Origin: Roseiarcus sp963764955
GTDB taxonomy: Bacteria; Pseudomonadota; Alphaproteobacteria; Rhizobiales; Beijerinckiaceae
Length of the DNA: 64,000 bases
Direction: 5' to 3'
NCBI GenBank assembly: GCA_963764955.1
Contig: CAVXVE010000027.1
Coordinates: 106,271 to 170,270, forward strand
The position numbers were made by a program, and so were the translations under genes. The notes under the pieces were generated by a model that was not told the origin of the DNA, searched no databases, and saw only the letters and a program-made list of their open reading frames with translations. Positions 6,875 to 15,881 of this stretch are shown piece by piece; the first letter of the stretch is position 1; each line of letters starts with the position of its first letter.

Positions 6875-9289
6875 TCACGCCCGCATCGCCTTGCCCATCG
6901 GATCGTAGGGCGAGGGCTCGATGACGCGCGCTCTTCGCTCGGCGCCGACGATATGCACGCTAAGCTCTGCGCCGACCTCCGCCGCCTCCGGCGCGACGAG
7001 CGCCATCGCCAGGCTCTTTCGCAGTGTGTGGCCATAGCCGCCGGAGGTTATGAAGCCGACAATCGCGCCCGACCGCCAGACCGGCTCGTAGCCGGCGGCG
7101 TCGGCGTCGAGCGCGTCGATTTCGAGCGTAACCAGTTGGCGCTCGGGCAGGGGGCCCTTGCTCTCCATCAGCGCCGCCTTGCGGCCGAGAAAATCGCCCT
7201 TGTCCCAGGCGATCCAGCGCTCCATGCCGGTCATGCGCGGAGTGCGATCCTGAGTGAATTCCGCCGACCAGATGCCAAAGCTCTTTTCGAGCCTGAGCGA
7301 CAGCAGCGCGTTATAGCCGTATTCCCGGAGCCCGAGGTCGCGTCCGGCTTCGATGAGGGTCCGGCGCAAGGTCGCGTGCTCGAGCGCGCGGCAGTTGATC
7401 TCGTAGCCGAGTTCGCCGGTGACCGACAGGCGCGCCACCTTCGCCCGCACGAGGCCGACATCCAGTGTCGTCGCGCCCATGAAGGGCAGGGCGGCGTTGG
7501 ACACGTCCTGATGGGTGACGCGCGCGAGGAGTTCGCGCGATTTCGGGCCGGAGAGCGCAAAGCCGATCACATCGTCGGAAATGTCGCGCACGCTCACGCC
7601 CTCGCGCGCATGGCTCGCGAACCAGCGCATATGCCATTGGCGAAGGTAGTAGGAGCCCTCGATCCAGAACGTCCTGTCGCCCCAGTTGATGATGGTGAGG
7701 TCGCCCTTGAGCTTGCCGGTCTCGGACAGCATCGGGGCGAGGCGCGCGCGGCCAGGCCTGGGCAGACGCGCGACGGTCATCCAGTCGAGCCAGCTTTCGG
7801 CCTCGGGGCCGGTCACTTCGTAGCGCGAGAACGAAGCGATATCGAGGAGGCCGACGCCCTCGCGGACCATGCGGCATTCGTCGCCGACGATGTCGAAGGC
7901 GTTCGAGCGCTTGAGGGTCGGCTTCTCCTTGAATCCGGGCGGGGCGAAGAACAGCGGGACCTCGAGCCCCCACGAATTGCCCCAGTGGCAGCAGGCGGCG
8001 GTCATCGCGTCGTAGGCCGGGGCCATCTTGAGCGGCCGGCCGGCGGGCAATTCCTCGTTGGGATAGGTCATCATGAAGCGGCGGGCGTAGAACTCGCCGG
8101 TCGTTTGCCGGATATATTCGCGATTGGAGGCGAAGGCGCCGTAGCGAGCGATGTCGAGGCCGTAGACGTCCCCCTCCGCCTCGCCATGGATCATCCATTC
8201 GGCCAGCGCCTTGCCGACGCCGCCGCCCTGCAGGAACCCCGCCATCACGCCGCAGGCCAGCCAGTAGCCGCGTTTTCCCGCGACCGGGCCGATGAGCGGA
8301 TTGCCGTCGGGCGAGAAGGTGAAGGCGCCGTTGACCCATTTGCGCACGCCCGCCGTCTGCAAAACCGGATAGCGGCGGCGAACGAGCTCGAGCTCGCCGA
8401 CGATGCGGTCGATGTTCTCCTGCAGGAGCTCGACGCCGTAGTCCCAGGGCGCGCCGTCCATCGACCAGTGCTGGGGATTGGTCTCATAAATGCCGACCAG
8501 CATGCCTTTCTGGTCCTGGCGCATGTAAGTGAACCCTTCGAGGTCCACCACCATCGGCAGTTCGACCTTCGACGCTGCGATCTCTGGAATTGTCTCGGTC
8601 AGGAGGTAGTGATGCTCGAGCGGCGACAGCGGAAGGTCGAGCCCGACCATTCGCCCGACCTGCTTCGCCCATAAGCCTCCGGCGTTCACCACATGCTCGG
8701 CGTTGATGACGCCGGCCTCGGTGAGCAGGTCCCAGGAGGAGTCCGGGCGCTGCTTCAGCTCCAGCACCCGATTGTGCTCGATCACCGTCGCGCCGCGCTT
8801 CTTGGCCGCGCCGGCGTAAGCCCAGACTGTCCCCGTGGTGTCGACATAGCCTTCGCGGTCCGCCCACATGCCCCCGAGCACGCCGTCCACGCTGATGATA
8901 GGGCAGCGGGCCTTGATCTCCTCCGGCGTCACCAGGCGAACGTCGTCGATGCCGATCGCCTGGAACCTGCGGTACGACGCCTGAAGCCATTCCCAGCGCT
9001 CCGGGGCGGAGGCGACATGGATGCCGCCGGTCATGTGCATGCCGATCGACTGGCCGGATTCGGATTCGACCTTTTTCAAGAGATCGATCGTATAGGCCTG
9101 GAGAATCGCCATGTTGGGGTTGGCGTTGAGCGCGTGAAAGCCGCCGGCCGCGTGCCACGACGAGCCCGCGGTCAAGACCGAACGTTCCACCAGCGCTACG
9201 TCGCTCCACCCGTACTTCGTAAGGTGGTAAAGAACGGACGCTCCAACGACGCCCCCGCCAATTACGACGACGCGATAGTGCGCTTTCAT
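6875..9289 (-). CDS. Dimethylglycine/sarcosine dehydrogenase-type FAD enzyme with GcvT domain
   Basis: The start at 9289 (MKAHYRVVVIGGG) was chosen over an ATG eight codons upstream because the dinucleotide-binding strand then lies at the N-terminus. The 804-residue protein has a DAO-type FAD domain with GGGVVG at residues 11-16. SSWHAAGG follows, whose His46 matches the covalent flavin attachment site of this family. From about residue 430 on are FAO_M and GcvT (aminomethyltransferase) domains ending in PYDPMGKAMRA. The family oxidatively demethylates dimethylglycine or sarcosine and passes the one-carbon unit to tetrahydrofolate. It appears to be the first gene of a unit with tetR and soxB remnants. 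Confidence 0.88.
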   Translation of the reverse strand: MKAHYRVVVIGGGVVGASVLYHLTKYGWSDVALVERSVLTAGSSWHAAGGFHALNANPNMAILQAYTIDLLKKVESESGQSIGMHMTGGIHVASAPERWEWLQASYRRFQAIGIDDVRLVTPEEIKARCPIISVDGVLGGMWADREGYVDTTGTVWAYAGAAKKRGATVIEHNRVLELKQRPDSSWDLLTEAGVINAEHVVNAGGLWAKQVGRMVGLDLPLSPLEHHYLLTETIPEIAASKVELPMVVDLEGFTYMRQDQKGMLVGIYETNPQHWSMDGAPWDYGVELLQENIDRIVGELELVRRRYPVLQTAGVRKWVNGAFTFSPDGNPLIGPVAGKRGYWLACGVMAGFLQGGGVGKALAEWMIHGEAEGDVYGLDIARYGAFASNREYIRQTTGEFYARRFMMTYPNEELPAGRPLKMAPAYDAMTAACCHWGNSWGLEVPLFFAPPGFKEKPTLKRSNAFDIVGDECRMVREGVGLLDIASFSRYEVTGPEAESWLDWMTVARLPRPGRARLAPMLSETGKLKGDLTIINWGDRTFWIEGSYYLRQWHMRWFASHAREGVSVRDISDDVIGFALSGPKSRELLARVTHQDVSNAALPFMGATTLDVGLVRAKVARLSVTGELGYEINCRALEHATLRRTLIEAGRDLGLREYGYNALLSLRLEKSFGIWSAEFTQDRTPRMTGMERWIAWDKGDFLGRKAALMESKGPLPERQLVTLEIDALDADAAGYEPVWRSGAIVGFITSGGYGHTLRKSLAMALVAPEAAEVGAELSVHIVGAERRARVIEPSPYDPMGKAMRA

Positions 9290-9705
9290 CCGCGGGCCCC
9301 TGTAGCGAACCACCTGTGGACCAAAGCTATCGGACCCCTCGGCGCTCGTCTAGACAACGATGTCCAGTTGGGCTCGGCGGGGGTCTATTTTGTCGGCAAG
9401 TGTGGCTTTTGTCGCCTTGTCGGGGGAGGCCGAATATGCGTATGGATGGCGGCGGTCTGCGTCGACCGCAACGCTTGGATTCGCGCACCCAATCCGCCTC
9501 CTCCGCGGTTAGAGGACGTAGCGGCTGATTCAAAGCTGTTTCTGGAGGGCAGGAGAAGGTCGGCAATGCGTGGGCGGGAAGGGCGGCAAGCGGGGATTGC
9601 CTGTGTAGTCGAGAATTTTCAGAAACTCGGCGAGTGTGACGGAGCTATTGGCGGAGACAAGACTTTGTTCGTACGCGTGTATGCGTTCTGAGGCGAAGGG
9701 GTGGG
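9290..9705. other. Divergent intergenic region before the exopolysaccharide block
   Basis: This is 416 bases between the divergent DMGDH-like gene and the beta-barrel gene. It must contain both promoters, but no convincing -35/-10 pair or operator was found. Short open frames here have no recognisable content. Confidence 0.4.
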
Positions 9706-10995
9706 ATGAGGCGGAGCGGGGCCTTGACGCTCGGGGCGGTCCTGGCGCTCGGCGGGGTAACCGGCGGCTGGGGGCAGGAGCTATCGGGCTCTCTAGCCGC
9801 GGCGAACACGCCGTCATGGGATGGGTTTGTTCTGCCGACCCTGCCGGAGAATTGGGCCGATTTGCCATTCAAACTTACGGCTTCTCAGAACGTGTCCTAT
9901 AACTCCAACGTCAATGGTGTTGCAAGTGGCTTCGCTGCGCCGGGCCAAGTGCTCGGCGATTTTACAACGACGACCAATCTGGGCTTCGCGACCAAGGCAA
10001 ACCTGTATGGTCAACAGCTGTACCTAGACACAACGTTTGGGGTGATACGCTATCTTCATGAGACCGGGTTTGATTCAAATGTGTACTCGGTAAGCGCCGG
10101 CGATAACTGGACCCTGACATCGAGATGCTCAGGAAATCTTGGTGTAACCCTTTCCAAGTCGCCTGTCGAGATCACGGACTTGGTTGCAACCGGACTTGGA
10201 ACCGGCGTCAACTACGCCACGACGTCTGCGTTCAACGAAACCGGAAAATGCGCGGTCTCCAATGGATATTCGGTGGTGTTCAATACCAGCTGGAGTGACG
10301 TCACGAACTCGAACCCGATCGACGCGCTCAATAATTCTCGAAGCACGATGCTCTCCACCGGTATAGAGTACGCGAAGGGCGCGAGCACTGTGACGGCGCT
10401 AGCGAGTAATTCAGAAACAATCTACAGCCGCGGACCGGTCGAGACTGCTGTCGGATTGGCCAACGTCACCGATTTTCATACCTTCAGCCTGGCTTATAGT
10501 CGACAAATCAATCCCAACCTTTCCGTGAACGGGTTAATCGGATTAGTCGGGACCACGGGCGGATTCACCTTGGGTCTGCCCAAAACGCTGCTTCCAATCT
10601 ATACGCTGGCGACGACATGGACGATTGCGCCAAAGCTGGCTCTGAATGCGTCGGCGTCAAAAACGATTTCGCCTGCGACGACAGTCCTAGCCAATGCTGA
10701 AACTGACTACACGGCTCAAATCAGTCTAACCTATGCTATGACACCCAAGGTCGCCGTCAATGTCGGCGGTTCGATCAGCTACACAAACGGGGCGTTTACC
10801 CCAACAGCGATTACGACCGTGACACCATTTCTCACAGGCGCTTCGGATTTCTACAGCGCCAATGCTGGCTTGAGCTATACAATGACGCCCTTCATGTCAG
10901 TCGGGCTGAACGCTTCATATACCGAGCGAGTCTCAAATCACACGATTACCCCGGAAGATTTGGTGACCGTAAGCCTGAACTATAGACCGTACTAG
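9706..10995 (+). CDS. Outer-membrane beta-barrel protein of the exopolysaccharide cluster
   Basis: The 429-residue protein starts at an ATG preceded by AAGGGGTGGG and has a signal peptide (residues 1-24, cut near GWG-QE). The remainder is alternating short polar and aromatic strands such as LGFATKANLYGQQLYLDTTFGV. It ends with Tyr, as expected of a BAM substrate. This fits the EPS-associated outer membrane beta-barrel family (OMP_b-brl_2 type). It leads a same-strand group with a Wza-type protein, a Wzz-type protein and a CpsD-type ATPase, so it probably forms or assists the outer-membrane exit of a polysaccharide. Confidence 0.75.
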   Translation: MRRSGALTLGAVLALGGVTGGWGQELSGSLAAANTPSWDGFVLPTLPENWADLPFKLTASQNVSYNSNVNGVASGFAAPGQVLGDFTTTTNLGFATKANLYGQQLYLDTTFGVIRYLHETGFDSNVYSVSAGDNWTLTSRCSGNLGVTLSKSPVEITDLVATGLGTGVNYATTSAFNETGKCAVSNGYSVVFNTSWSDVTNSNPIDALNNSRSTMLSTGIEYAKGASTVTALASNSETIYSRGPVETAVGLANVTDFHTFSLAYSRQINPNLSVNGLIGLVGTTGGFTLGLPKTLLPIYTLATTWTIAPKLALNASASKTISPATTVLANAETDYTAQISLTYAMTPKVAVNVGGSISYTNGAFTPTAITTVTPFLTGASDFYSANAGLSYTMTPFMSVGLNASYTERVSNHTITPEDLVTVSLNYRPY

Positions 10996-11021
10996 CAGTC
11001 CGAAGTGGGAGAACGGAAGCG

Positions 11022-11843
11022 ATGCTGACAACGATGCGAAGGGCCCGGTCACGGACGCCATGGCCGGCGATCTTGACCATTCTAGGCCTTCTGGCGCTCG
11101 GATCGTCCGCTCCCAATTTGGCGCGCGCCGCCGGCGGGCGGGTCCTCACACCTCAGGACGTCGTGTCCATTAAAGTTGTCAACCAACCGGACATGGACAC
11201 GACGGCTAGGGTCGAGACCGATGGAACGATCAGCTTCCCCTACGTCGGCAGGATTCGGGCTGCAGGGTTGACCGAAGACCAGGTCGCGCGGGCGATCGAA
11301 AAACAGTTGGCGTCCCGTCAGATCGTCACCGAGCCACATGTGCTGGTCGAGATCTCTACCTTCGGCACGCAAGCCAGCGTGCAGGGCCAGGTCGGCGTTC
11401 CGGGAGTTTATACGCTCGATCGCCCGACGAATCTGACGCAGCTGATCTCCCGCGCTGGGGGCCTCAGGGATTCTGCCATTGGCGGAACGATCACAGTGCG
11501 CCGCGGCGCAACGGTCAGAAAGTTCGACTCGAAGGAGGTCCAGGCTGGGCGTGGCCTTGGCGCTGAATTCCGGATCGCCAATAACGATGAGGTTTTTGTC
11601 GACCTTGCGCCGTTTTACTATCTTTACGGCTATGTGAACAAGGCGGGGGAATACCCGCTGCTGCGTCCTCTTACGGTCCAGCAGGCGATCTCGGTTGGCG
11701 GCGGAGTGGCGGTCCTGGGATCAGAATGGCGGATCAGGATCAAGCGCAAGTCAGGCAACGGCCAAACATACGAAGTCCCGGCTTCGCTTGACGACCAGGT
11801 CGAGGCAGGCGATACGATTATCGTCAGCGAGCGCATCTTCTAG
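11022..11843 (+). CDS. Polysaccharide export protein (Wza/GumB type, SLBB domain)
   Basis: The 273-residue protein has an N-terminal signal (WPAILTILGLLALGSSAP, then ARA-AGG). A Poly_export domain follows at about residues 45-120 (LTPQDVVSIKVVNQPDMDTT, VETDGTISFPYVGRI), then two SLBB-like segments (VQGQVGVPGVYTLDRP; YGYVNKAGEYPLLRPLTVQQ). No lipobox Cys is evident, unlike E. coli Wza. The role is a periplasmic/outer-membrane channel for exopolysaccharide, working with the Wzz-type protein 55 bases downstream. Confidence 0.85.
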   Translation: MLTTMRRARSRTPWPAILTILGLLALGSSAPNLARAAGGRVLTPQDVVSIKVVNQPDMDTTARVETDGTISFPYVGRIRAAGLTEDQVARAIEKQLASRQIVTEPHVLVEISTFGTQASVQGQVGVPGVYTLDRPTNLTQLISRAGGLRDSAIGGTITVRRGATVRKFDSKEVQAGRGLGAEFRIANNDEVFVDLAPFYYLYGYVNKAGEYPLLRPLTVQQAISVGGGVAVLGSEWRIRIKRKSGNGQTYEVPASLDDQVEAGDTIIVSERIF

Positions 11844-11898
11844 TCACCAAACTCTGCTATGCGTCGTTCTGGATTGGCTGGAGCGCAGGAGGCGGGTC

Positions 11899-13296
11899 GT
11901 GTCGGTAAGTCAAATTCTGGCCATCCTTTTGCGTCGGGCGTGGATTGTGGTGCTGTCGCTCCTGACGACGACGATTGTGGCTGGAGCGGTGTTGCTGTTC
12001 GTGCCGGGCCGCTACGACGCAGTCGCGACCGCGAGCATCGACCCGGGCAACGTTGATCCGATTACTGATATGGCCAACGGCGCCGGCATGATCGGGCTGA
12101 TGCAGGGCAACATTCTCGCCCTTGTCGCCAGCCAACGGGTGGCGACGGACGTCGTCCGGCGATTGAACTTGACCGACAATCCTCAGGTTCAGCAAAATTT
12201 CCGAAAGTCGGGCTCGTTTGGCCGCGAGAGCATCGATGAATGGATGGCCGCAAGTTTAGTGGCGAATGTCAAGCCTGAGTTCACTATGGGAACGAACGTC
12301 CTGGCGATCAAGTATAAGTCAGGCGACCCGAATCAGGCGGCGCTGATCGCCAATGCGTTCCTCGCGGCGACAATCGACGGTTCGGTGGCGCTGAAAGCCG
12401 CCGAGGGCGACCAAACGGCGCGGTGGTTTGCGCCGCAACTCGACGAATTGCGCAAGGAGTTGGAGGACGCCCGCGCGGCGCTGGCCGCTTTCCAAGCGAA
12501 GACGAATATCGTGGCGCCGACCCAGGGCGGGGATCGCGAAACCAGTCAATATATGGCGATCAGCGACCAATTGTCGAACGCCAGAGCCGGGCTGACTGCT
12601 CTTCAGAGCCGCCTGACAAGCGGCTCGACCGACTTATCGAACGATCCCCAGGATCCCGATCTGCAAATTCTCTCCAATCTGAAACAGAAGCTGACGAACG
12701 ATGAAGCCGATATTGCGGGCTCCAAGGGCGTCCTCGGCGCGAATAATCCGAAGATGATGGCCGAACAGGCCAATATCGCCTCGGTTCGAAGGCAGATTGG
12801 CGAAGCGACCGAGAAAATGCGCCGGCACCTAAAAGACCGCATCGACTTGGCGCAGACCCAGATCTCTTCCCTCGAGGCCGAGCAAGCGCAAGCGCAGAAG
12901 TCGTTGATCCAGGTTCAAGGGCAGCGCGACCGGCTGAGCCAACTGCAGCGCGACGTCGACTTCCGCGCCGAACAGCTCAACGGTCGGGAGAAGGCGGCGG
13001 AAGAGGCGAAGCTGAAAAGCAAGCTGACATTTTCGGATATGACGGTTCTCGACAAGGCGTCTCCACCCATCGCGCCCGCGTTTCCGAAACCGTTTGTCGT
13101 GCTGCCTGTCGGGATCGCCGCAGGACTCGCGCTCGGGCTGATCCTGGCGCTTCTCGCGGAAGCGGCGGATCGGAGGGTTCGCTTTCCAGTCGATCTGGAA
13201 TATGCGGCCTCGGCCCCGTTTTTGGGCGCCCTCGACGGCGCGCGTCGCTCCAGGGCGCGCGTTAGCGCGTCAAGCCGCAGCCTGCGACCCATATGA
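11899..13296 (+). CDS. Wzz/GumC-type chain-length determinant protein
   Basis: The start is the GTG at 11899, with GGAGG at 11888-11892. The 465-residue protein has a first membrane helix at about residues 14-33 (VVLSLLTTTIVAGAVLLFV) and a long periplasmic coiled-coil region (residues 150-370, many Gln, Arg and Glu heptads). A second membrane helix lies near residues 408-430 (FVVLPVGIAAGLALGLILAL), preceded by the Pro-rich SPPIAPAFPKP that is typical of Wzz proteins. It regulates polymer length and couples to the cytoplasmic kinase-like protein 165 bases further on. Confidence 0.85.
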   Translation: MSVSQILAILLRRAWIVVLSLLTTTIVAGAVLLFVPGRYDAVATASIDPGNVDPITDMANGAGMIGLMQGNILALVASQRVATDVVRRLNLTDNPQVQQNFRKSGSFGRESIDEWMAASLVANVKPEFTMGTNVLAIKYKSGDPNQAALIANAFLAATIDGSVALKAAEGDQTARWFAPQLDELRKELEDARAALAAFQAKTNIVAPTQGGDRETSQYMAISDQLSNARAGLTALQSRLTSGSTDLSNDPQDPDLQILSNLKQKLTNDEADIAGSKGVLGANNPKMMAEQANIASVRRQIGEATEKMRRHLKDRIDLAQTQISSLEAEQAQAQKSLIQVQGQRDRLSQLQRDVDFRAEQLNGREKAAEEAKLKSKLTFSDMTVLDKASPPIAPAFPKPFVVLPVGIAAGLALGLILALLAEAADRRVRFPVDLEYAASAPFLGALDGARRSRARVSASSRSLRPI

Positions 13297-13460
13297 GTCG
13301 ATAGGAGGCGACCGTATTCTACGGTCGAATGGCTTCGGGCCGCCACGGTGGCCGCTCTAAGGCCTAGAATGGTTCGAGAAACAAATTGTGGGGTAACGTC
13401 CTTTGCGGGATCCGGCCGGGGAGTAGACGGATCCACAGTTGACTATTGGAAGCTTGAGCC

Positions 13461-14354
13461 ATGGCAATCAAACCGAATTATCATAAGGATGCTGACAACG
13501 TCGTCGCGGTGCAGACGTCTAAGGATCCGATTGAGCAGCAGATCCTGGCGGCCGGCAATCTGAGCGAGGCTCAGGTTGAGGCTATCCGCGGATTTCAGCG
13601 GCGCAAGGGGCTGACGTTTGGGGAAGCGGCGATCGCACTGGGCCTGGTGCGACGCGACAGTTTGTTTCTGGCGCTGTCGAAGCGTTACAATTATCCGGTT
13701 CTGAATTTCGGCGTCGACGAGGCCCGTTTTTCGCGCGAGTTGGTCGTCGGCTACCAGCCCTTTAGCGCGGCGGCGGAAGCCTTCCGCTCCGTGCGGTCTG
13801 CCCTCGCAACTGGGCCGCTGTCGCAGGGGAAGAACGCATTCGCCGTCATCGGGCCCCATGCCCGGGTCGGGGTGACCTATTTCGCCGCCAATCTAGCTCT
13901 GTCCTTTGCCCAGATGGCGGTTCCTACTCTCCTTGTCGACGCCAACTTACGGAAGCCGAGGCTCACGGCCCTGTTTGGTGTCGATCCGAAGACGGAGGGA
14001 TTAGTCGAGGCCTTGACCCATGGCGAGGCCGAACTGCCGCCTGTAACTATCGACATTGTCCCCGGTTTGTCACTGCTCGTCGCCGGGGCGACCGCGCCCC
14101 ATCCGCAGGAGTTGCTGAGCTCTAAGGAATTCCTCACGCTATCGCAGAACGCCCAGCGCAACTACGGCGTGGTCATCTACGACACGCCGGCGGCGCTTGA
14201 GAGCGCCGACGCCTATGTTGTCGCATCCCGCGTGGGCGCCGCTGTCGTCGCGGCTCGGCGGCATCGAACGAAAGTGAGAGACATAGCCAAAATCTCCCGA
14301 GCGCTTGAGGGCTTCCAGTGCGACATCGTGGGCACGGTCCTCTCACGCTTCTGA
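13461..14354 (+). CDS. CpsD/EpsG-type tyrosine-kinase-like ATPase with degenerate P-loop
   Basis: The 297-residue protein has an N-terminal GspE/MshEN-like domain (residues 25-80, LSEAQVEAIRGFQRRKGLTF). A BY-kinase-type P-loop domain follows: the A' motif TLLVDANLRKPRLTALFG and the B motif GVVIYDTPA are clear. The Walker A region reads IGPHARVGVTYFAANLA. The Lys and the GxGKS core are missing, so ATP binding is doubtful. No Tyr-rich C-terminal tail is visible. It most likely works with the Wzz-type protein as a regulator of polymerisation, but may be catalytically dead. Confidence 0.75.
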   Translation: MAIKPNYHKDADNVVAVQTSKDPIEQQILAAGNLSEAQVEAIRGFQRRKGLTFGEAAIALGLVRRDSLFLALSKRYNYPVLNFGVDEARFSRELVVGYQPFSAAAEAFRSVRSALATGPLSQGKNAFAVIGPHARVGVTYFAANLALSFAQMAVPTLLVDANLRKPRLTALFGVDPKTEGLVEALTHGEAELPPVTIDIVPGLSLLVAGATAPHPQELLSSKEFLTLSQNAQRNYGVVIYDTPAALESADAYVVASRVGAAVVAARRHRTKVRDIAKISRALEGFQCDIVGTVLSRF

Positions 14355-14628
14355 TTGCTCCTCGCGCATGGAGCGACGAGCGGGCGCGTGCGGCCGAAAG
14401 CTTTTCCGGCGTCCCTCCCTGACCTGCTGTTGTGCCGAATCGCTGAAAGGGCGGTCTTGCGGCGAGCGCGCAACGAGCGCCCGTCGGCGCTTAGTTCCAT
14501 TTTAGTTCCACGCTGCCAGCGTTTTCAGACATTTGGGACCCCGTTTCATTCCACACGTCCACACCGCGACACCAGTAGGCTGCTTTATTGCAGCAAACCC
14601 GCGTAGCTCGACCAAACGGCAAATCGCT

Positions 14629-14931
14629 CTAGGTCGCCAGCTTGCGCAGATAAGCCCAAGTGTAGAGGCCGGTGTCGTGTCCGTCGTCGAACACGATCTT
14701 GATCGCGTAATTGCCGACAGGCTCGATCGCGGCGATGGCGACGTTTTCCTTGCCCGTGACCGTCCGCTTCTGACTCGGCGAATGGCCCTGCACTTCGGCG
14801 CTGGGGCTCTCGACGCGCAGCTTCTCGGCGGTGAGGTGGATCACCTCACCGTCGTCGAAGGCGACTTCGAGAACCCGCCCCTTGCTCATCGCCGTGATGT
14901 CGGTTGGCCAGGGCATTGTTGACGAGGACAT
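14629..14931 (-). CDS. DUF971 / gamma-butyrobetaine-hydroxylase-like N-terminal domain protein
   Basis: ATG 14931 is chosen, with AAGGA upstream; the frame stays open 27 codons further without a better start. The 100-residue protein carries the small DUF971 beta-rich domain: WPTDITAMSKGRVLEVAFDD, the LRVESPSAEVQGH segment and the C-terminal IVFDDGHDTGLYTWAYLR. In eukaryotes this fold is the N-terminal domain of BBOX1. Bacterial stand-alone members often sit near iron-sulfur assembly or Mrp genes, and an mrp gene is 3.4 kb away here. The function is unproven. Confidence 0.8.
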   Translation of the reverse strand: MSSSTMPWPTDITAMSKGRVLEVAFDDGEVIHLTAEKLRVESPSAEVQGHSPSQKRTVTGKENVAIAAIEPVGNYAIKIVFDDGHDTGLYTWAYLRKLAT

Positions 14932-15012
14932 GGCGATTCCTTTAGGGCGCGCTGCGACTAAGTTGAAGCCAAAAACCGAAAGCGATCTGACCAGAAGCGG
15001 CCGGCGGCTCAT

Positions 15013-15618
15013 TCACGTCGGCGGATCGCTGGCAGGCCCATCATACGCTTTCGCGAACCCAGTGAGCGGCAAAGTGAAATTGATCGGCTTTCCCTTTTCG
15101 AAGGCCTGGATCGCCAGAGTCCGCCCTTTTTTGAGCTTCTCAATCAAAGCGCCGTCGGCTTTGTAATCCGCCATGCAGCCATTTTTGGGCAGGCAGACAA
15201 CATAGGGGGCAGTCATGGCGTCCTGCTCGTCGATGACAATGCGCGCGCCCGGGATCAGCGCCACACCGAGCGGCAGCGTGACGCGCAACAGCTTTGTATC
15301 GCTCCCCTTCGGCTCGAGAAGCAAGGCGATAACGAGCTTCTGGCCCGATTTGAGATGGCCGTCCGAAGCGGTGAAGCAGACTTCCTTGGTCCTGACTTCG
15401 GACGATTGCTCCGTCGGGTTCTTGATGCAGTATCGGGTCCAGGACGAAGCGATCAGCTGCAGCTGCTGCTGGCCGTTCTGCGCCGTCCCGGCAGGCGCTC
15501 CCTCCTGGTCCTGCCCAGCGTTCGGCCCGGGCGCCGCTTGCGTCGGCGGAACGGGGGGATTTGTCGAGGGTTGCTGGGCAAATGCGTGCGGCCCGACCGT
15601 GAGGGCGAGCGCCGCCAT
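15013..15618 (-). CDS. Invasion-associated locus B (IalB) family protein
   Basis: The 201-residue protein has a hydrophobic N-terminus ending at HAFA-QQ, then a Pro/Gln-rich linker. The IalB domain follows, with conserved cysteines (SWTRYCIKN, EVCFTASDG, VVCLPKNGCMADYKAD). It is a predicted periplasmic protein. The signal peptide from ATG 15618 lacks a positive n-region. Upstream, another frame reads MTHRTVSGR, which would complete a normal signal peptide if one base were removed next to 15618. The N-terminus may therefore be frame-shifted. Confidence 0.75.
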   Translation of the reverse strand: MAALALTVGPHAFAQQPSTNPPVPPTQAAPGPNAGQDQEGAPAGTAQNGQQQLQLIASSWTRYCIKNPTEQSSEVRTKEVCFTASDGHLKSGQKLVIALLLEPKGSDTKLLRVTLPLGVALIPGARIVIDEQDAMTAPYVVCLPKNGCMADYKADGALIEKLKKGRTLAIQAFEKGKPINFTLPLTGFAKAYDGPASDPPT

Positions 15619-15881
15619 TGCGACCCGATACGGTCCGATGCGTCATGAGAAGCGATCCCCTGGTTTTGCGGCGCCTGCGAAACGTTCCTGATTGCGTAGC
15701 GTAGTCCGGCGCCCAAGGCAGCCCTTTGATCGAGGTCACTCGCAACGCTGCTTATCGAGGTCCTCCACGCAAAATCCGCGAACCGGAAGGCGCACAACAG
15801 CGTGCGCATCGCTGCACACGCCTGCTGTCGTTTTTTCCTTCGAGAGACAGCGATCGTACGACGGCCGTCTCTGTTAGTCTC

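Noticed and set aside
6836..8674. A 612-codon open frame on the plus strand opposite the DMGDH-like gene
   Set aside because: Its product has no domain and is Ala/Arg/Glu/His-rich. It is a GC-driven antisense shadow of a clearly conserved flavoprotein.
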